64,000 bases of DNA, taken from Terrisporobacter petrolearius (GTDB taxonomy: Bacteria > Bacillota > Clostridia > Peptostreptococcales > Peptostreptococcaceae). Location: NCBI RefSeq assembly GCF_032598785.1, contig NZ_CP102984.1; one strand, given 5' to 3'. The first letter of the stretch is position 1; every line of letters starts with the position of its first letter. Made by a program: the position numbers and the translations under genes. The notes under the pieces were generated by a model, which saw only the letters and a list, made by a program, of their open reading frames with translations, ran no database searches and was not told the origin of the DNA. Positions 1 to 8,826 of this stretch are shown here, one piece after another.

Positions 1-138
1 GCTTTTCATATTATTTTCTACAATTACTAACTATATTATTTTGTAAGTTTTGGTTAGATAATATTACCATGATTTACATGTATATAAATATTAATTTATA
101 GCAAATCCTATAATTAATAATACAATGGAGGTGCTAAT

Positions 139-510
139 ATGAATAATTTACATCTAAGTGATGATGAGTTAGTTGAAAATTTCCAAAGTGCCAGTCCTTG
201 GTTTGTTGGTTTATATATGGAAACATTTCTAAATAATTTAAGTTTTCTATCAAACAGACAAACTAAAAATGAATTTACAGCTGATATACATAGATATGAT
301 CCCATATTAATTGATGAAAACATATTAGATATTTATATTAGGGTTGAATCATTATTAAATATAATTAAAGGAAATAGAGTTCTTGATGCATTAAAAATGG
401 TTCTTGATTATGACACTAATACAATATATGACATTTATGCCCGAGAAGAAGCAATTTACTTATTAGCTTTAATAAAAAAGGGTAAAATTACTTTACCAAG
501 TTATAATTAG
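139..510 (+). CDS. Hypothetical protein, 123 aa
   Basis: I do not recognise this protein. It is acidic and predicted mostly helical, with no signal peptide, membrane segment or cysteine motif. The ATG at 139 is supported by a GGAGGTG ribosome site about 6 bases upstream. The gene stands alone, faces the leftward cls gene, and ends just before a strong hairpin shared by both. A helical, possibly regulatory or structural cytosolic role is all that can be suggested. Confidence 0.7.
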   Translation: MNNLHLSDDELVENFQSASPWFVGLYMETFLNNLSFLSNRQTKNEFTADIHRYDPILIDENILDIYIRVESLLNIIKGNRVLDALKMVLDYDTNTIYDIYAREEAIYLLALIKKGKITLPSYN

Positions 511-519
511 ATCAAAATT

Positions 520-562
520 AACGCTGTTAATAATAAATTTTATATTTATTATTAACAGCGTT
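520..562. terminator. Bidirectional intrinsic terminator
   Basis: Perfect 18-bp stem (AACGCTGTTAATAATAAA and its complement) with a 7-base loop. It lies between the convergent 123-aa gene and cls, with A/T runs at its edges. Confidence 0.85.
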
Positions 563-590
563 TTATCAGTTGTGCTCTAGTTTAAATATT

Positions 591-2120
591 TTACATAAGT
601 GGCGCAAACACTCTAAGTATCGCTTGCCATAAGGCATACCTTCTTCCAGCTCTTATATCTTCTTCAGTAAATTCTCTACTTTTCGAAATTGTATCTAAAG
701 CGTCTTCTTTAATATCATTTAAGCATTTACATTTATATAAATACACACCACACTCAAAATGTAAATATAGACTTCTATAGTCCATATTTATTGTACCTAC
801 TGTTGCAATTTCATCATCACAAACAAATACTTTAGCATGAATAAATCCTGGTGTATATTCATAAATCTTTACACCAGCTCTTATTAATTGAGGATAATAA
901 GATCTAGTAAGTTTAAACACAGTCTTCTTATCTGGTATTCCTGGTGTTACTATTTTTACATCTACTCCCTTTTTAGCTGCTAAACAAAGAGCTGTCATCA
1001 TTTCATTATCAATAATTAAATATGGTGTAAAAATATATACATAGTTTTTTGCACTATTTATAATATTTAGGTATACATTTTCTCCTACAATCTCTTCATC
1101 TAAAGGTGAGTCTCCATACGGCTGTACAAATCCATCACTTATTGTAGTTTCAAGCTGGTGTACTTCTGGCTTATAAATAGAAAAGTCTTCGTCTGTTTGT
1201 CTAGTAGAGTTCCACATTTCTAAAAACATCATAGTTAAGTTCCATACACCTTGTCCTTTTAACATAACACCTGTATCTTTCCAATGTCCAAATCTAACTT
1301 TTTCATTAATATACTCATCAGCTAAATTTATACCACCTGTAAATCCTGTATGTCCATCTATTACTGTAATTTTACGATGGTCCCTGTTATTCATAACAAG
1401 AGATAATAAAGGCTTAAAAGGATTAAAAGCAATACATTTTATTCCTTTTTTCTCTAAAACTTTATCATATCCATAAGGAAGAAGAGATATGCAACCCATA
1501 TCGTCATACATAAGTCTTACATCTAACCCTTCTTTAGCTTTTTGTTCTAGTATTTCCAAAATACCATCCCACATCTTACCTTCTTCTATAATAAAATATT
1601 CCATAAATATATATCTTTTTGCTTTTTTTAATTCCTTAATTAAATCTTCGTAATTGTCTTCCCCCAGACTATAATATTTAACTTCAGTGTTTTTATTCAT
1701 AGGATAACCTGCTGAGTTGTTTATATAGTTCATATGACCATATACTGTTTTATTATCTTTTTTGACTTCTTCTGATATGTCTTTATTTTGTTTTAAGTAT
1801 TTACTTGTCTTTTCCTGAATTTTCTCTAGACGATATCTCATTTCCTTAGAAGGCTTTTTATTACCTAGTATAAGGTATAATATCCCTCCTGCTATATTAA
1901 AAATTAATATTGGTATAATCCAAGCTAATTTATAGGCTGGATTATCACTTTTATTTATGATCCATAGTACTACTAAAGCACTTATGGCAGTACACATAAT
2001 AGATGCTATTGCTGAGAAATTACTGAATTTTATTAATAAAAATAGAAATATGCCAAATTGAATAGCAATCATAACCCCAATGATTACCATTCTGCTAAAT
2101 AATAACCTCAATATTTTCAT
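591..2120 (-). CDS. cls: Cardiolipin synthase
   Basis: A 509-aa phospholipase-D-superfamily membrane enzyme that joins phosphatidylglycerol molecules into cardiolipin at the inner membrane. Two hydrophobic segments occupy about residues 8-80 (the PLDc_N-type anchor). Two HKD motifs follow: HRKITVID near residue 247 and HAKVFVCDD near residue 427, each with H, K and D in the expected spacing. Length fits bacterial Cls (about 480-510). The ATG is preceded by GGGAG at good spacing. It is monocistronic between two hairpins. The family call is firm; which Cls paralogue it is cannot be told. Confidence 0.93.
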   Translation of the reverse strand: MKILRLLFSRMVIIGVMIAIQFGIFLFLLIKFSNFSAIASIMCTAISALVVLWIINKSDNPAYKLAWIIPILIFNIAGGILYLILGNKKPSKEMRYRLEKIQEKTSKYLKQNKDISEEVKKDNKTVYGHMNYINNSAGYPMNKNTEVKYYSLGEDNYEDLIKELKKAKRYIFMEYFIIEEGKMWDGILEILEQKAKEGLDVRLMYDDMGCISLLPYGYDKVLEKKGIKCIAFNPFKPLLSLVMNNRDHRKITVIDGHTGFTGGINLADEYINEKVRFGHWKDTGVMLKGQGVWNLTMMFLEMWNSTRQTDEDFSIYKPEVHQLETTISDGFVQPYGDSPLDEEIVGENVYLNIINSAKNYVYIFTPYLIIDNEMMTALCLAAKKGVDVKIVTPGIPDKKTVFKLTRSYYPQLIRAGVKIYEYTPGFIHAKVFVCDDEIATVGTINMDYRSLYLHFECGVYLYKCKCLNDIKEDALDTISKSREFTEEDIRAGRRYALWQAILRVFAPLM

Positions 2121-2213
2121 GAATTTTCTCCCTTCAAAATTATATATAATAAAACATAATTTTTTAAATTATAACATAAGTAAATTTTTAATAAAACTGT
2201 TTATTACATTTAT

Positions 2214-2243
2214 AAAACTCAAGAACAATAGTCCTTGAGTTTT
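2214..2243. terminator. Intrinsic terminator
   Basis: Stem AAAACTCAAG / CTTGAGTTTT just beyond the stop of the leftward methyltransferase gene; T-rich on the transcribed side. Confidence 0.75.
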
Positions 2244-2248
2244 TATAT

Positions 2249-3412
2249 CTAAATTAAGTTATCTTCTTTTAGTAAATTGTACAAAGTTGGATTAAAACTA
2301 AATTCTTTCATTAATGTTTGTACTTGTTGTAAGGATTTTTCTTTTTTATCTTTTGATAAATTACATTTTGATGCTCTTATTAAAATATTTTTAGGGGAAT
2401 GTGATATATCAATAAATTCTAGTAATTGAGCTTTATATCCTACACACTCTAATAAATTCCCCCTCACTGAATCTGTCATAAGAGCCGCTACTCTTTCTTG
2501 TATAATCCCATACTTATTTAAAATATCTAAGTTTTCTGCCTTCATTTGATGATTAAATTCATGTTGACAACAAGGCACAGAAAATATCATTTTTGCATTC
2601 CACTTAATTGCGTTGTATAATGCATAGTCGGTTGCTGTATCACATGCATGAAGTGTAATAACCATATCTACCTTATTATTATATTTAAATCCATTTATAT
2701 CTCCAAGCTCAAAATGTAAATTGTCAAACTTGTATTTTTTTGCTATTTCATTACATTTTTTTATTACATCTTCTTTTAAATCCAATCCTATTATTTTTAC
2801 ATTTATCTTTTTAATTTCTACGAAATAATAATAAAGGACAAAAGTTAAATATGATTTTCCACAACCAAAGTCTAATATTGTTAACTCTTCATAATTGTTT
2901 TTCTTAATTTCATCATCTATTATTTCAATAAATCTATTTATTTGTTTATACTTATCATATTTTGAATTTACAACTTTACCCTCTTTAGTGAAAACCCCTA
3001 AGTCAATAAGTGGTTGAATAAGCATCCCTTCTTTAAGGATATAGTTTTTTTCTTTGTTATGCCCTTTATTAGCTACATTTTCATTATTATTTTTCTTTTT
3101 ACCTAAAAATACTTTACCTTTTTTAGATATTTTTACATCATAAGTTGTATTATTTGACCAAGCATTTAATTGTTTGAAGTCTTCCTTCATATATTCTAGC
3201 ATTTTATCACTTAAATCTTTCATCTCTATATTTTCATGAAATACTTGCTTGTCTGTAAATTTTTCTATTTGGTAATATTCTTTGTTATTTTTTTCTTTTA
3301 ACTGAAAAGCTATTTTATTATATTTTATCTCTTTATTCTTTTTATTACTTATAACTACTTTTATTATATTATCATTACATATTTCATTTATTATTTTAAT
3401 TGTATCTTCCAT
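2249..3412 (-). CDS. Class I SAM-dependent methyltransferase
   Basis: 387 aa. A lysine-rich N-terminal part of about 150 residues without an obvious fold precedes a Rossmann methyltransferase domain. SAM motif I is LDFGCGKSYLTF near residue 180, with an acidic strand end (IIGLDLKE) and a VITLHACDTATD motif near residue 255. The PCCQHE stretch near residue 282 recalls the PF13679 methyltransferase family. The substrate is unknown; nucleic acid is plausible given the basic N-terminus, but this is inference. It stands alone with its own terminator. Confidence 0.8.
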   Translation of the reverse strand: MEDTIKIINEICNDNIIKVVISNKKNKEIKYNKIAFQLKEKNNKEYYQIEKFTDKQVFHENIEMKDLSDKMLEYMKEDFKQLNAWSNNTTYDVKISKKGKVFLGKKKNNNENVANKGHNKEKNYILKEGMLIQPLIDLGVFTKEGKVVNSKYDKYKQINRFIEIIDDEIKKNNYEELTILDFGCGKSYLTFVLYYYFVEIKKINVKIIGLDLKEDVIKKCNEIAKKYKFDNLHFELGDINGFKYNNKVDMVITLHACDTATDYALYNAIKWNAKMIFSVPCCQHEFNHQMKAENLDILNKYGIIQERVAALMTDSVRGNLLECVGYKAQLLEFIDISHSPKNILIRASKCNLSKDKKEKSLQQVQTLMKEFSFNPTLYNLLKEDNLI

Positions 3413-3594
3413 TCATATCACCTATTTTTTCATTTTCTTTATTGTACTACTTATTATACCATTAAGTATTATTGTATAATTAAATTTTTTATATACTTAT
3501 AAGACTTTTTCTGTAAATATTAAAGATATTTGTTGTTTTTGTTATATTTTTTCTTATTTTTCATATTAATAATGATATAAGCAGGAGGTATATT

Positions 3595-4569
3595 ATGAAA
3601 GAAACTTTTAATCCCCATTTATATCATGGAAAACACAAAAGAAAAAACTTCTTCGAAGGATGGTATTTTAAAATAGTTGACAAAAAAAACAATTATAAAC
3701 TTGCCATCATTCCTGGTATTTCTTACGGTAATAACGAAGATGAACATCACTCTTTTATACAAATTTTAAATGGAAAAGAATCTACTTTTAATTATTTATC
3801 TTACGATGTAAATGATTTTAGATATAATAATAAAAGATTTAGGATATGTATTAATTCTAATATTTTTTCTTTAGAAAACATAAATCTCTCTATAAATTCT
3901 AATGATTTAAATATTCATGGTAATCTAATATTAAAAAATTTAGTAAAATGGCCTGGTAGTATTATTAATCCTGGTAGTATGGGGTTTTATAATCATTTGA
4001 AATTCATGGAATGCTACTCACATGTGTGTGCTTTGAATGGATCTATTATTGGAGAGTTAAATATTAATGGTATAGATGTGAATTTTACATCAGGAAAAGT
4101 ATATATTGAAAAAAATTGGGGCAAAAGCTTTCCAAAATCTTGGTTATGGATTCAAAGTAACTCTTTTAAAAGTAGAAAGGCTTCTATAACTTGTTCATTA
4201 GGAACTATACCTTTTCCCATAAAGGATTTCACCGGCTTTATTATAGGCCTCACTTTGGAAAATGAGTTCTATAGTTTCACTACAATTAATCACAGTAAAA
4301 TTAATATACAAAATCTTGGCGATGATATTGCTTTAACAGTAACTAAAAAAAACCTTAAATTAACAATTAAAACTTATACAAATCCAAAAGATTTTTTAGT
4401 ATTAAAGGCACCTAATCAAGGTTCCATGACATCTACTGTAAAGGAAACTATAAATGGCCAAGTATATATACTTCTAGAAGATACTAAAATAAACAAAAAA
4501 ATATTTGAAGATACAGGTCTTAGTACCGGGGTAGAATATGGTGGGAATTTTTCTTCACTTTTTAAATAA
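3595..4569 (+). CDS. Tocopherol-cyclase-like protein (PF14249 type)
   Basis: 324 aa. The opening pattern HLYHGKHKRKNFFEGWYFK, the later FTSGKVYIEKNWGKSFPKSW and W-rich beta segments match the bacterial tocopherol-cyclase-like family, whose plant members close the chromanol ring of vitamin E. Clostridia make no tocopherol, so the real substrate is unknown, perhaps a lipid or prenyl compound. No signal peptide. GGAGG lies 6 bases before the ATG. Its stop codon abuts an IS256 insertion, which has separated it from its original terminator. Confidence 0.75.
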   Translation: MKETFNPHLYHGKHKRKNFFEGWYFKIVDKKNNYKLAIIPGISYGNNEDEHHSFIQILNGKESTFNYLSYDVNDFRYNNKRFRICINSNIFSLENINLSINSNDLNIHGNLILKNLVKWPGSIINPGSMGFYNHLKFMECYSHVCALNGSIIGELNINGIDVNFTSGKVYIEKNWGKSFPKSWLWIQSNSFKSRKASITCSLGTIPFPIKDFTGFIIGLTLENEFYSFTTINHSKINIQNLGDDIALTVTKKNLKLTIKTYTNPKDFLVLKAPNQGSMTSTVKETINGQVYILLEDTKINKKIFEDTGLSTGVEYGGNFSSLFK

Positions 4570-4576
4570 AAAAAGT
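4569..4576. repeat. Left target-site duplication of IS256 element
   Basis: AAAAAAGT, repeated exactly at 6046-6053. The first A is the last base of the tocopherol-cyclase-like stop codon. Eight bases is the usual IS256-family duplication length. Confidence 0.85.
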
Positions 4577-4602
4577 GAGTGTGTGAAAAAACTCTGTAAA
4601 TA
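4577..4602 (+). repeat. IS256 left terminal inverted repeat
   Basis: Begins GAGTGTGTGAAAAAAC and ends CTGTAAATA. It pairs, with one gap and a few mismatches, with the right end at 6019-6045. Confidence 0.8.
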
Positions 4603-4659
4603 ACAAAATTCAACAGCTTTCTATGATAATATTTAATTATTATAGGAGGCTGTTTTATT

Positions 4660-5883
4660 ATGGGAAAAAGAAAACAAAAGCTTAGCGAAGGAAAAGGAAA
4701 TATCATAGCAAATTTAATTGAAGAGTATGATATTCAAAGCGCTGAAGATATACAAGAAGCCTTAAAAGATCTACTTGGCGGAACTATAGAGAGCATGCTT
4801 AAGGCGGAGCTAGATAATCACTTAGGGTATGAACCTTATGAAAGAACTGAATCTAGTAATTCACGTAACGGTAGTAAGCCTAAAATGGTTAGAAGCCAAT
4901 ATGGTGAATTTGAAATTGATGTACCACAAGACCGCGAAAATACTTTTGAGCCACAGTTAGTAAAAAAAAGACAAAAAGACATTTCAAGTATCGAACAAAA
5001 AATAATTTCTATGTATGCTAGAGGGCTATCAACTCGTCAAATCTCAGATCAAATTGATGATATATATGGATTTGAAGTTAGCGAAGGTATGGTCTCTGAT
5101 ATAACCGATAGGTTACTTCCTGAAATAAAAGATTGGCAACAGCGTCCGCTGAGTGAGGTTTATCCTATAATATTTATTGATGCTGTTCATTTTTCGGTGA
5201 GAGATAATCATGTAATTAAAAAACTAGCAGCGTATATTATCCTTGGGGTGAATGAAAATGGTAAAAAAGAGGTTCTAAGTATTCAAATTGGTCAAAATGA
5301 AAGCAGTAAATATTGGTTAGGAATTTTAAATGAATTAAAAAATAGAGGTGTTAAAGATATTTTAATACTTTGTGCGGATGGACTTACAGGTATAAAAGAT
5401 TCAATTAATGTAGCCTTTCCAAATACAGAATACCAAAGATGTATAGTTCATCAAGTGCGTAACACTTTAAAACATGTATCAGATAAAGATAAAAAAGAAT
5501 TTGCAAAGGATTTAAAATCAATTTATCATGCTTCAAATGAAGAACAAGGACATGAGATTATGCTTAGTGTAACAGAAAAATGGCAAAATCATTATCCAAA
5601 TGCCATGAAAAGTTGGTCAACTAACTGGGATGCTATTTGTCCAATTTTTAAATTTTCTGCAGACGTTCGTAAAGTTATATATACAACTAATGCAATTGAA
5701 AGTCTCAATAGTAGCTATCGCCGTTTAAATCGTCAACGTAGCGTTTTTCCAAGTGATGTATCATTACTTAAAGCATTGTATTTAGCTACTTTTGAAGCAA
5801 CAAAAAAATGGACCTTACCCCTTAGAAATTGGGGCAAAGTTTATGGTGAATTATCAATAATGTATGAAGGAAGACTTATTTAA
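4660..5883 (+). CDS. IS256-family (mutator-like) transposase
   Basis: 407 aa, full length for the family. The DDE triad is visible: D in FIDAVHF (about residue 174), D in LCADGLTG (about 240) and E in TTNAIESLN (about 346). The C-terminal insertion with CIVHQVRNTL and the RRLNRQRSVFP segment are typical of IS256 enzymes. It catalyses copy-out/paste-in movement of the element. The ATG follows an AGGAGG site. No frameshift or stop interrupts it, so it should be functional. Confidence 0.95.
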   Translation: MGKRKQKLSEGKGNIIANLIEEYDIQSAEDIQEALKDLLGGTIESMLKAELDNHLGYEPYERTESSNSRNGSKPKMVRSQYGEFEIDVPQDRENTFEPQLVKKRQKDISSIEQKIISMYARGLSTRQISDQIDDIYGFEVSEGMVSDITDRLLPEIKDWQQRPLSEVYPIIFIDAVHFSVRDNHVIKKLAAYIILGVNENGKKEVLSIQIGQNESSKYWLGILNELKNRGVKDILILCADGLTGIKDSINVAFPNTEYQRCIVHQVRNTLKHVSDKDKKEFAKDLKSIYHASNEEQGHEIMLSVTEKWQNHYPNAMKSWSTNWDAICPIFKFSADVRKVIYTTNAIESLNSSYRRLNRQRSVFPSDVSLLKALYLATFEATKKWTLPLRNWGKVYGELSIMYEGRLI

Positions 5884-5906
5884 AAAACAAATTATTTCTA
5901 AAAAAA

Positions 5907-5925
5907 ACACCTTTTTACAAGGTGT
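5907..5925 (-). terminator. Intrinsic terminator inside the IS right end, leftward
   Basis: Stem ACACCTT / AAGGTGT with a 5-base loop. Read leftward it is followed by a run of T, so it would stop transcription entering the IS from the right. This kind of guard keeps flanking promoters from driving or disturbing the transposase. Confidence 0.6.
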
Positions 5926-5927
5926 AC

Positions 5928-5999
5928 TTGACATGCAATTAAATTGGAATTACATTCAAATTAAGGCATGGATACATAATTTTCATATCCATGCCTTAA
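5928..5999 (+). promoter_or_regulatory. Possible outward promoter and hairpin in the IS right end
   Basis: TTGACA at 5928-5933 and TACATT at 5951-5956 are 17 bp apart. They are followed by a 14-bp perfect stem (5961-5974 with 5986-5999) that lacks a U-run. The pair could make a short structured RNA or drive outward transcription. Function is inferred. Confidence 0.35.
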
Positions 6000-6018
6000 T
6001 AAACTTATCATAGAAAGC

Positions 6019-6045
6019 TATTTACAGAAAAAACTTCACAGTCTC
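6019..6045 (-). repeat. IS256 right terminal inverted repeat
   Basis: Read leftward it begins GAGACTGTGAAG and ends CTGTAAATA, the imperfect complement of 4577-4602. Confidence 0.8.
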
Positions 6046-6053
6046 AAAAAAGT
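6046..6053. repeat. Right target-site duplication of IS256 element
   Basis: AAAAAAGT, identical to 4569-4576. It is also the left shoulder of the terminator stem at 6047-6089. Confidence 0.85.
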
Positions 6054-6089
6054 AGATAAGTTTGCAAAACACAAACTTATCTACTTTTT
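6047..6089. terminator. Strong bidirectional terminator, hit by the IS
   Basis: Perfect 18-bp stem AAAAAGTAGATAAGTTTG with a 7-base loop. It now serves the leftward patatin gene; before the insertion it directly followed the tocopherol-cyclase-like gene. Confidence 0.9.
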
Positions 6090-7293
6090 ATTCCTCATCT
6101 TCTAACATACATAATAATTTTTCATTTATTATGTTCATATCTACTTGGGTAATATTTTCAATAGCTTTTCTTTTTAATCCTCTTAGACTAATTTGCACCT
6201 TTTTATGAAAGCTACTTTCTTTTTCATTATCTTTTATTATATTAAAAAAATCTGGTAAGGAATATATTTTAAATTTTTCTACTTCTCTTTCCTTTGCCAT
6301 ATTTTCTAATAGTGCAATAATAATATCTTGATAATTATCTTCTTTCTTTAAATTTAAGTATTTTGATAAATTAGGCAATATAAATTCAAATAGCATTCTT
6401 TTAGGAGGAATATCTTTCAGACCCATACTTATTCCTATATCTATAATCAATTCATCAGGTAATTCTAAAAGTTTGCTAAAAATTAAATCATTATCTATTG
6501 GTTCTATATAATATTCCCTTCCTTTTAACTTTCTTATAGCTTTAATGGCATCATAGTAACCCAGTTTAATATTTCTATGAGCTAAATCTTTTGTAAAAAT
6601 AAAAGTTCCACCTAAATCCATAGACGGCTGAATTTCAACTACATTTGCACCTTCATCAATATGTTTTAATTTTCTACTAGAATTTAATCTTATGGCTATT
6701 ATTTTGTCATAATTTTTTTTTGATAAAAGATTTACAGGGCAATTATCATAAAGCCCTCCATCTAGGTATGCTTTTCCATCTAAAGGTTCCATTTTTAGAC
6801 CTGGATATCTGGCACTTGCCATTATGAAATCTTTTATTTTTCCATTTGGAATATCTTCTTTAAAGACTTCTATTGGGCTTAAAGGTCCCAATTCCACTGT
6901 AACAAGACCAAAGTCCATATTGCTATTTCTTAGTTTTTCCTCATCAATTAATTCATCTACAACTTTTCTTAAATTGTCTGTATCAATGCCTCTATTAGTG
7001 ATTATTCTTTTTGCTTCACTAGAAAAATAGGTTATGGTTTTTATATTAAGATTTCGATTTATTACATTGGCCATATACCTATCCTCTATATCAAACAGTT
7101 GTTGTGGCGTAACATTACTCCACATTTCAAAACATTTTTCAAAATCCCCTTGAGCGACCATTGCTGCATTAAAGGCTCCAATAGAAGTTCCTACTATTCC
7201 ATCTATCTGATACCCCTCTTCTAATAATGCCCTAATCGCTCCAACATGGAATGCACCCCTTGCACCTCCACCTTCTAATGCTACTCCTAACAT
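6088..7293 (-). CDS. Patatin-like phospholipase
   Basis: 401 aa. A patatin (Ser-Asp dyad lipid acyl hydrolase) domain fills the first 250 or so residues: oxyanion-hole motif GGGARG at 8-13, nucleophile motif GTSIG with Ser37, and DGG near residue 177 with the catalytic Asp. The remaining 150 residues are charged and helical and carry no recognised domain. It lacks a signal peptide, so it acts inside the cell or at the inner membrane face, like the RssA/YlbK group. Substrate unknown. It is monocistronic. Confidence 0.9.
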   Translation of the reverse strand: MLGVALEGGGARGAFHVGAIRALLEEGYQIDGIVGTSIGAFNAAMVAQGDFEKCFEMWSNVTPQQLFDIEDRYMANVINRNLNIKTITYFSSEAKRIITNRGIDTDNLRKVVDELIDEEKLRNSNMDFGLVTVELGPLSPIEVFKEDIPNGKIKDFIMASARYPGLKMEPLDGKAYLDGGLYDNCPVNLLSKKNYDKIIAIRLNSSRKLKHIDEGANVVEIQPSMDLGGTFIFTKDLAHRNIKLGYYDAIKAIRKLKGREYYIEPIDNDLIFSKLLELPDELIIDIGISMGLKDIPPKRMLFEFILPNLSKYLNLKKEDNYQDIIIALLENMAKEREVEKFKIYSLPDFFNIIKDNEKESSFHKKVQISLRGLKRKAIENITQVDMNIINEKLLCMLEDEE

Positions 7294-7380
7294 ACGCTCT
7301 CATCTCCCCAATTAAGAGTATTTTACTTCTTTATTTATATTATATCAACTTGTTAGATTTGTAAGTAATTTAAAATAAAA

Positions 7381-7405
7381 AAAGAAGCTATTAAATAGCT
7401 TCTTT
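7381..7405. terminator. Intrinsic terminator after nrdG
   Basis: Stem AAAGAAGCTATT / AATAGCTTCTTT overlapping the 3' end of nrdG, with T-run beyond. Confidence 0.8.
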
Positions 7406-7912
7406 TTTATTTTCTAAATCAAATAATATTAATTTATTTTCTTTTAATGTTTCTTTAACATTTATAACTCTTTGGTTTGATGATCCTCTTAGTGTAAGAG
7501 ATATATTTTTTCTTTCTTCTTCAAACTTGCCATCTACTAAAACATCTGCATATTTTAAAATTTCTTTTTGAAATTCATTAAAGTTTTCAACAGTATAGCC
7601 TGTCCATAAATATATTTTCTTTTCAGGATATTTATTTTTAAATTTCTTACATACATAAATAACCCCATCAATATTTTCAGGACAAAGAGGTTCCCCTCCT
7701 AATATGGATAAATCTCTCTTTATATTATGTTTATCAATGTTATCCATAATATAACTTAGTTTCTCCTCTGTAAATTCTTCACCATCTGTAAAACTCCAAG
7801 TTTCACTATTAAAACAGCCTTTGCACTTGTGAGGGCATCCTTGAGTCCAAAGAGACATAGTAATTCCAAATCCATTTGCTATATCATTATCTTTAATTCT
7901 ATTTATTCTCAT
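7391..7912 (-). CDS. nrdG: Anaerobic ribonucleotide reductase activating protein
   Basis: 173-aa radical-SAM activase that uses a [4Fe-4S] cluster and S-adenosylmethionine to place the glycyl radical on NrdD. The cluster motif CPHKCKGC holds C26, C30 and C33, followed by LGGEPL. Length fits NrdG. It is the last gene of a leftward dNTP cluster, after thyX (about 50 bp upstream) and folD, with its partner nrdD further upstream. The NrdD/NrdG pair indicates strictly anaerobic deoxynucleotide synthesis. Confidence 0.95.
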   Translation of the reverse strand: MRINRIKDNDIANGFGITMSLWTQGCPHKCKGCFNSETWSFTDGEEFTEEKLSYIMDNIDKHNIKRDLSILGGEPLCPENIDGVIYVCKKFKNKYPEKKIYLWTGYTVENFNEFQKEILKYADVLVDGKFEEERKNISLTLRGSSNQRVINVKETLKENKLILFDLENKKEAI

Positions 7913-7962
7913 ATTATTATGCTCCTTTTAGTATCTGCATTTTATAAATTTAAAAGTTAACC

Positions 7963-8826
7963 TTATTTGTTCTTCTTTTCATAAGGCATCATACAGCACA
8001 TAGACCCTTCTGGACATGGTCCAAATTGACAACTTGCGCCAAGAGTTTTTCCAAGTAAAGGACTTACTTTTTCTACTTCTGCTACCATAGTCCATGCTAA
8101 TTCATTTATTTCTTCTTGTGCTCTTCTGCAACATCTATGATGACAGAAGTTTATTAAGCTTCTTAAGTTCATTGTGCAGATTATTTTTGTTTCACAAGCA
8201 TTTGGGAATATATATCTAGCGTTTTCAATTGATTTCTTCTCTAAAGTTGAACATAGCTTCTTATATGATGTTCTTAATGTGTCTACAAACTTTTCACAAG
8301 ATTTATTTTCGTTTTTCCATACTTCAAATTCATCTTTATCTATATTACATTTTTTTAATTGAATATCTACTAATTTACCATACTGATCTGTATTATAAAC
8401 ATAATCATATATTAATTTATCAACTATATCATCATATAGCCTTTGGCTATCTTCCATATGATTTTTATAGCTTTGCTCAAGTATAGGGTTGTTTTTTATA
8501 TCTTGTGGGATTACATATTCAAACTGAGTTTCTTTAACATATCTTTGAGATTGTTGACTATAAGATGCGATTCTATGTCTAACTAATTGATGTGTTAAAC
8601 TTCTTGAAACTCCTTCTATTGCAAAAGTAAAGCTAGTATGTTCTAACACACTACCATGACCAATAGAAGTAATCATATTTACAAATCTTTCAATACTTTC
8701 AGGTGTTTGCTTTTCCATTAAATTATCAATATTTGACGGTGAATAACAAAGTTTTCCTGCTGTAGCTACAACAAGTTCAGGATTCATTGTATGAGATATA
8801 AGTTTTACTTTTAATTTTGTTTCCAT
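7963..8826 (-). CDS. thyX: Flavin-dependent thymidylate synthase
   Basis: 287 aa. ThyX methylates dUMP to dTMP using methylene-tetrahydrofolate, FAD and NADPH. The ThyX signature RHRxxSxxxxSxRY is seen at residues 83-96 (RHRIASYSQQSQRY). HHRCCRRAQEEI further on is the second conserved block for FAD/dUMP. The start ATG overlaps the folD stop as TAATG, so the two are translationally coupled. The pairing makes sense because FolD manages the folate pool that ThyX consumes. Confidence 0.96.
   Translation of the reverse strand: METKLKVKLISHTMNPELVVATAGKLCYSPSNIDNLMEKQTPESIERFVNMITSIGHGSVLEHTSFTFAIEGVSRSLTHQLVRHRIASYSQQSQRYVKETQFEYVIPQDIKNNPILEQSYKNHMEDSQRLYDDIVDKLIYDYVYNTDQYGKLVDIQLKKCNIDKDEFEVWKNENKSCEKFVDTLRTSYKKLCSTLEKKSIENARYIFPNACETKIICTMNLRSLINFCHHRCCRRAQEEINELAWTMVAEVEKVSPLLGKTLGASCQFGPCPEGSMCCMMPYEKKNK

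Larger units (their letters stand above)
4577..6045 (+). mobile_element. Complete IS256-family insertion sequence, about 1.47 kb
   Basis: The element has an intact transposase, imperfect terminal inverted repeats (starting GAG, sharing CTGTAAATA at their inner end) and a perfect 8-bp target duplication AAAAAAGT. A second shared block AGCTTTCTATGATAA follows the repeats at both ends, separated from the left repeat by about 12 extra bases. Joining the flanks across one target copy rebuilds a perfect 18-bp terminator stem (6047-6089), so the target was an intrinsic terminator. The intact structure suggests a fairly recent or still active insertion. Confidence 0.92.
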
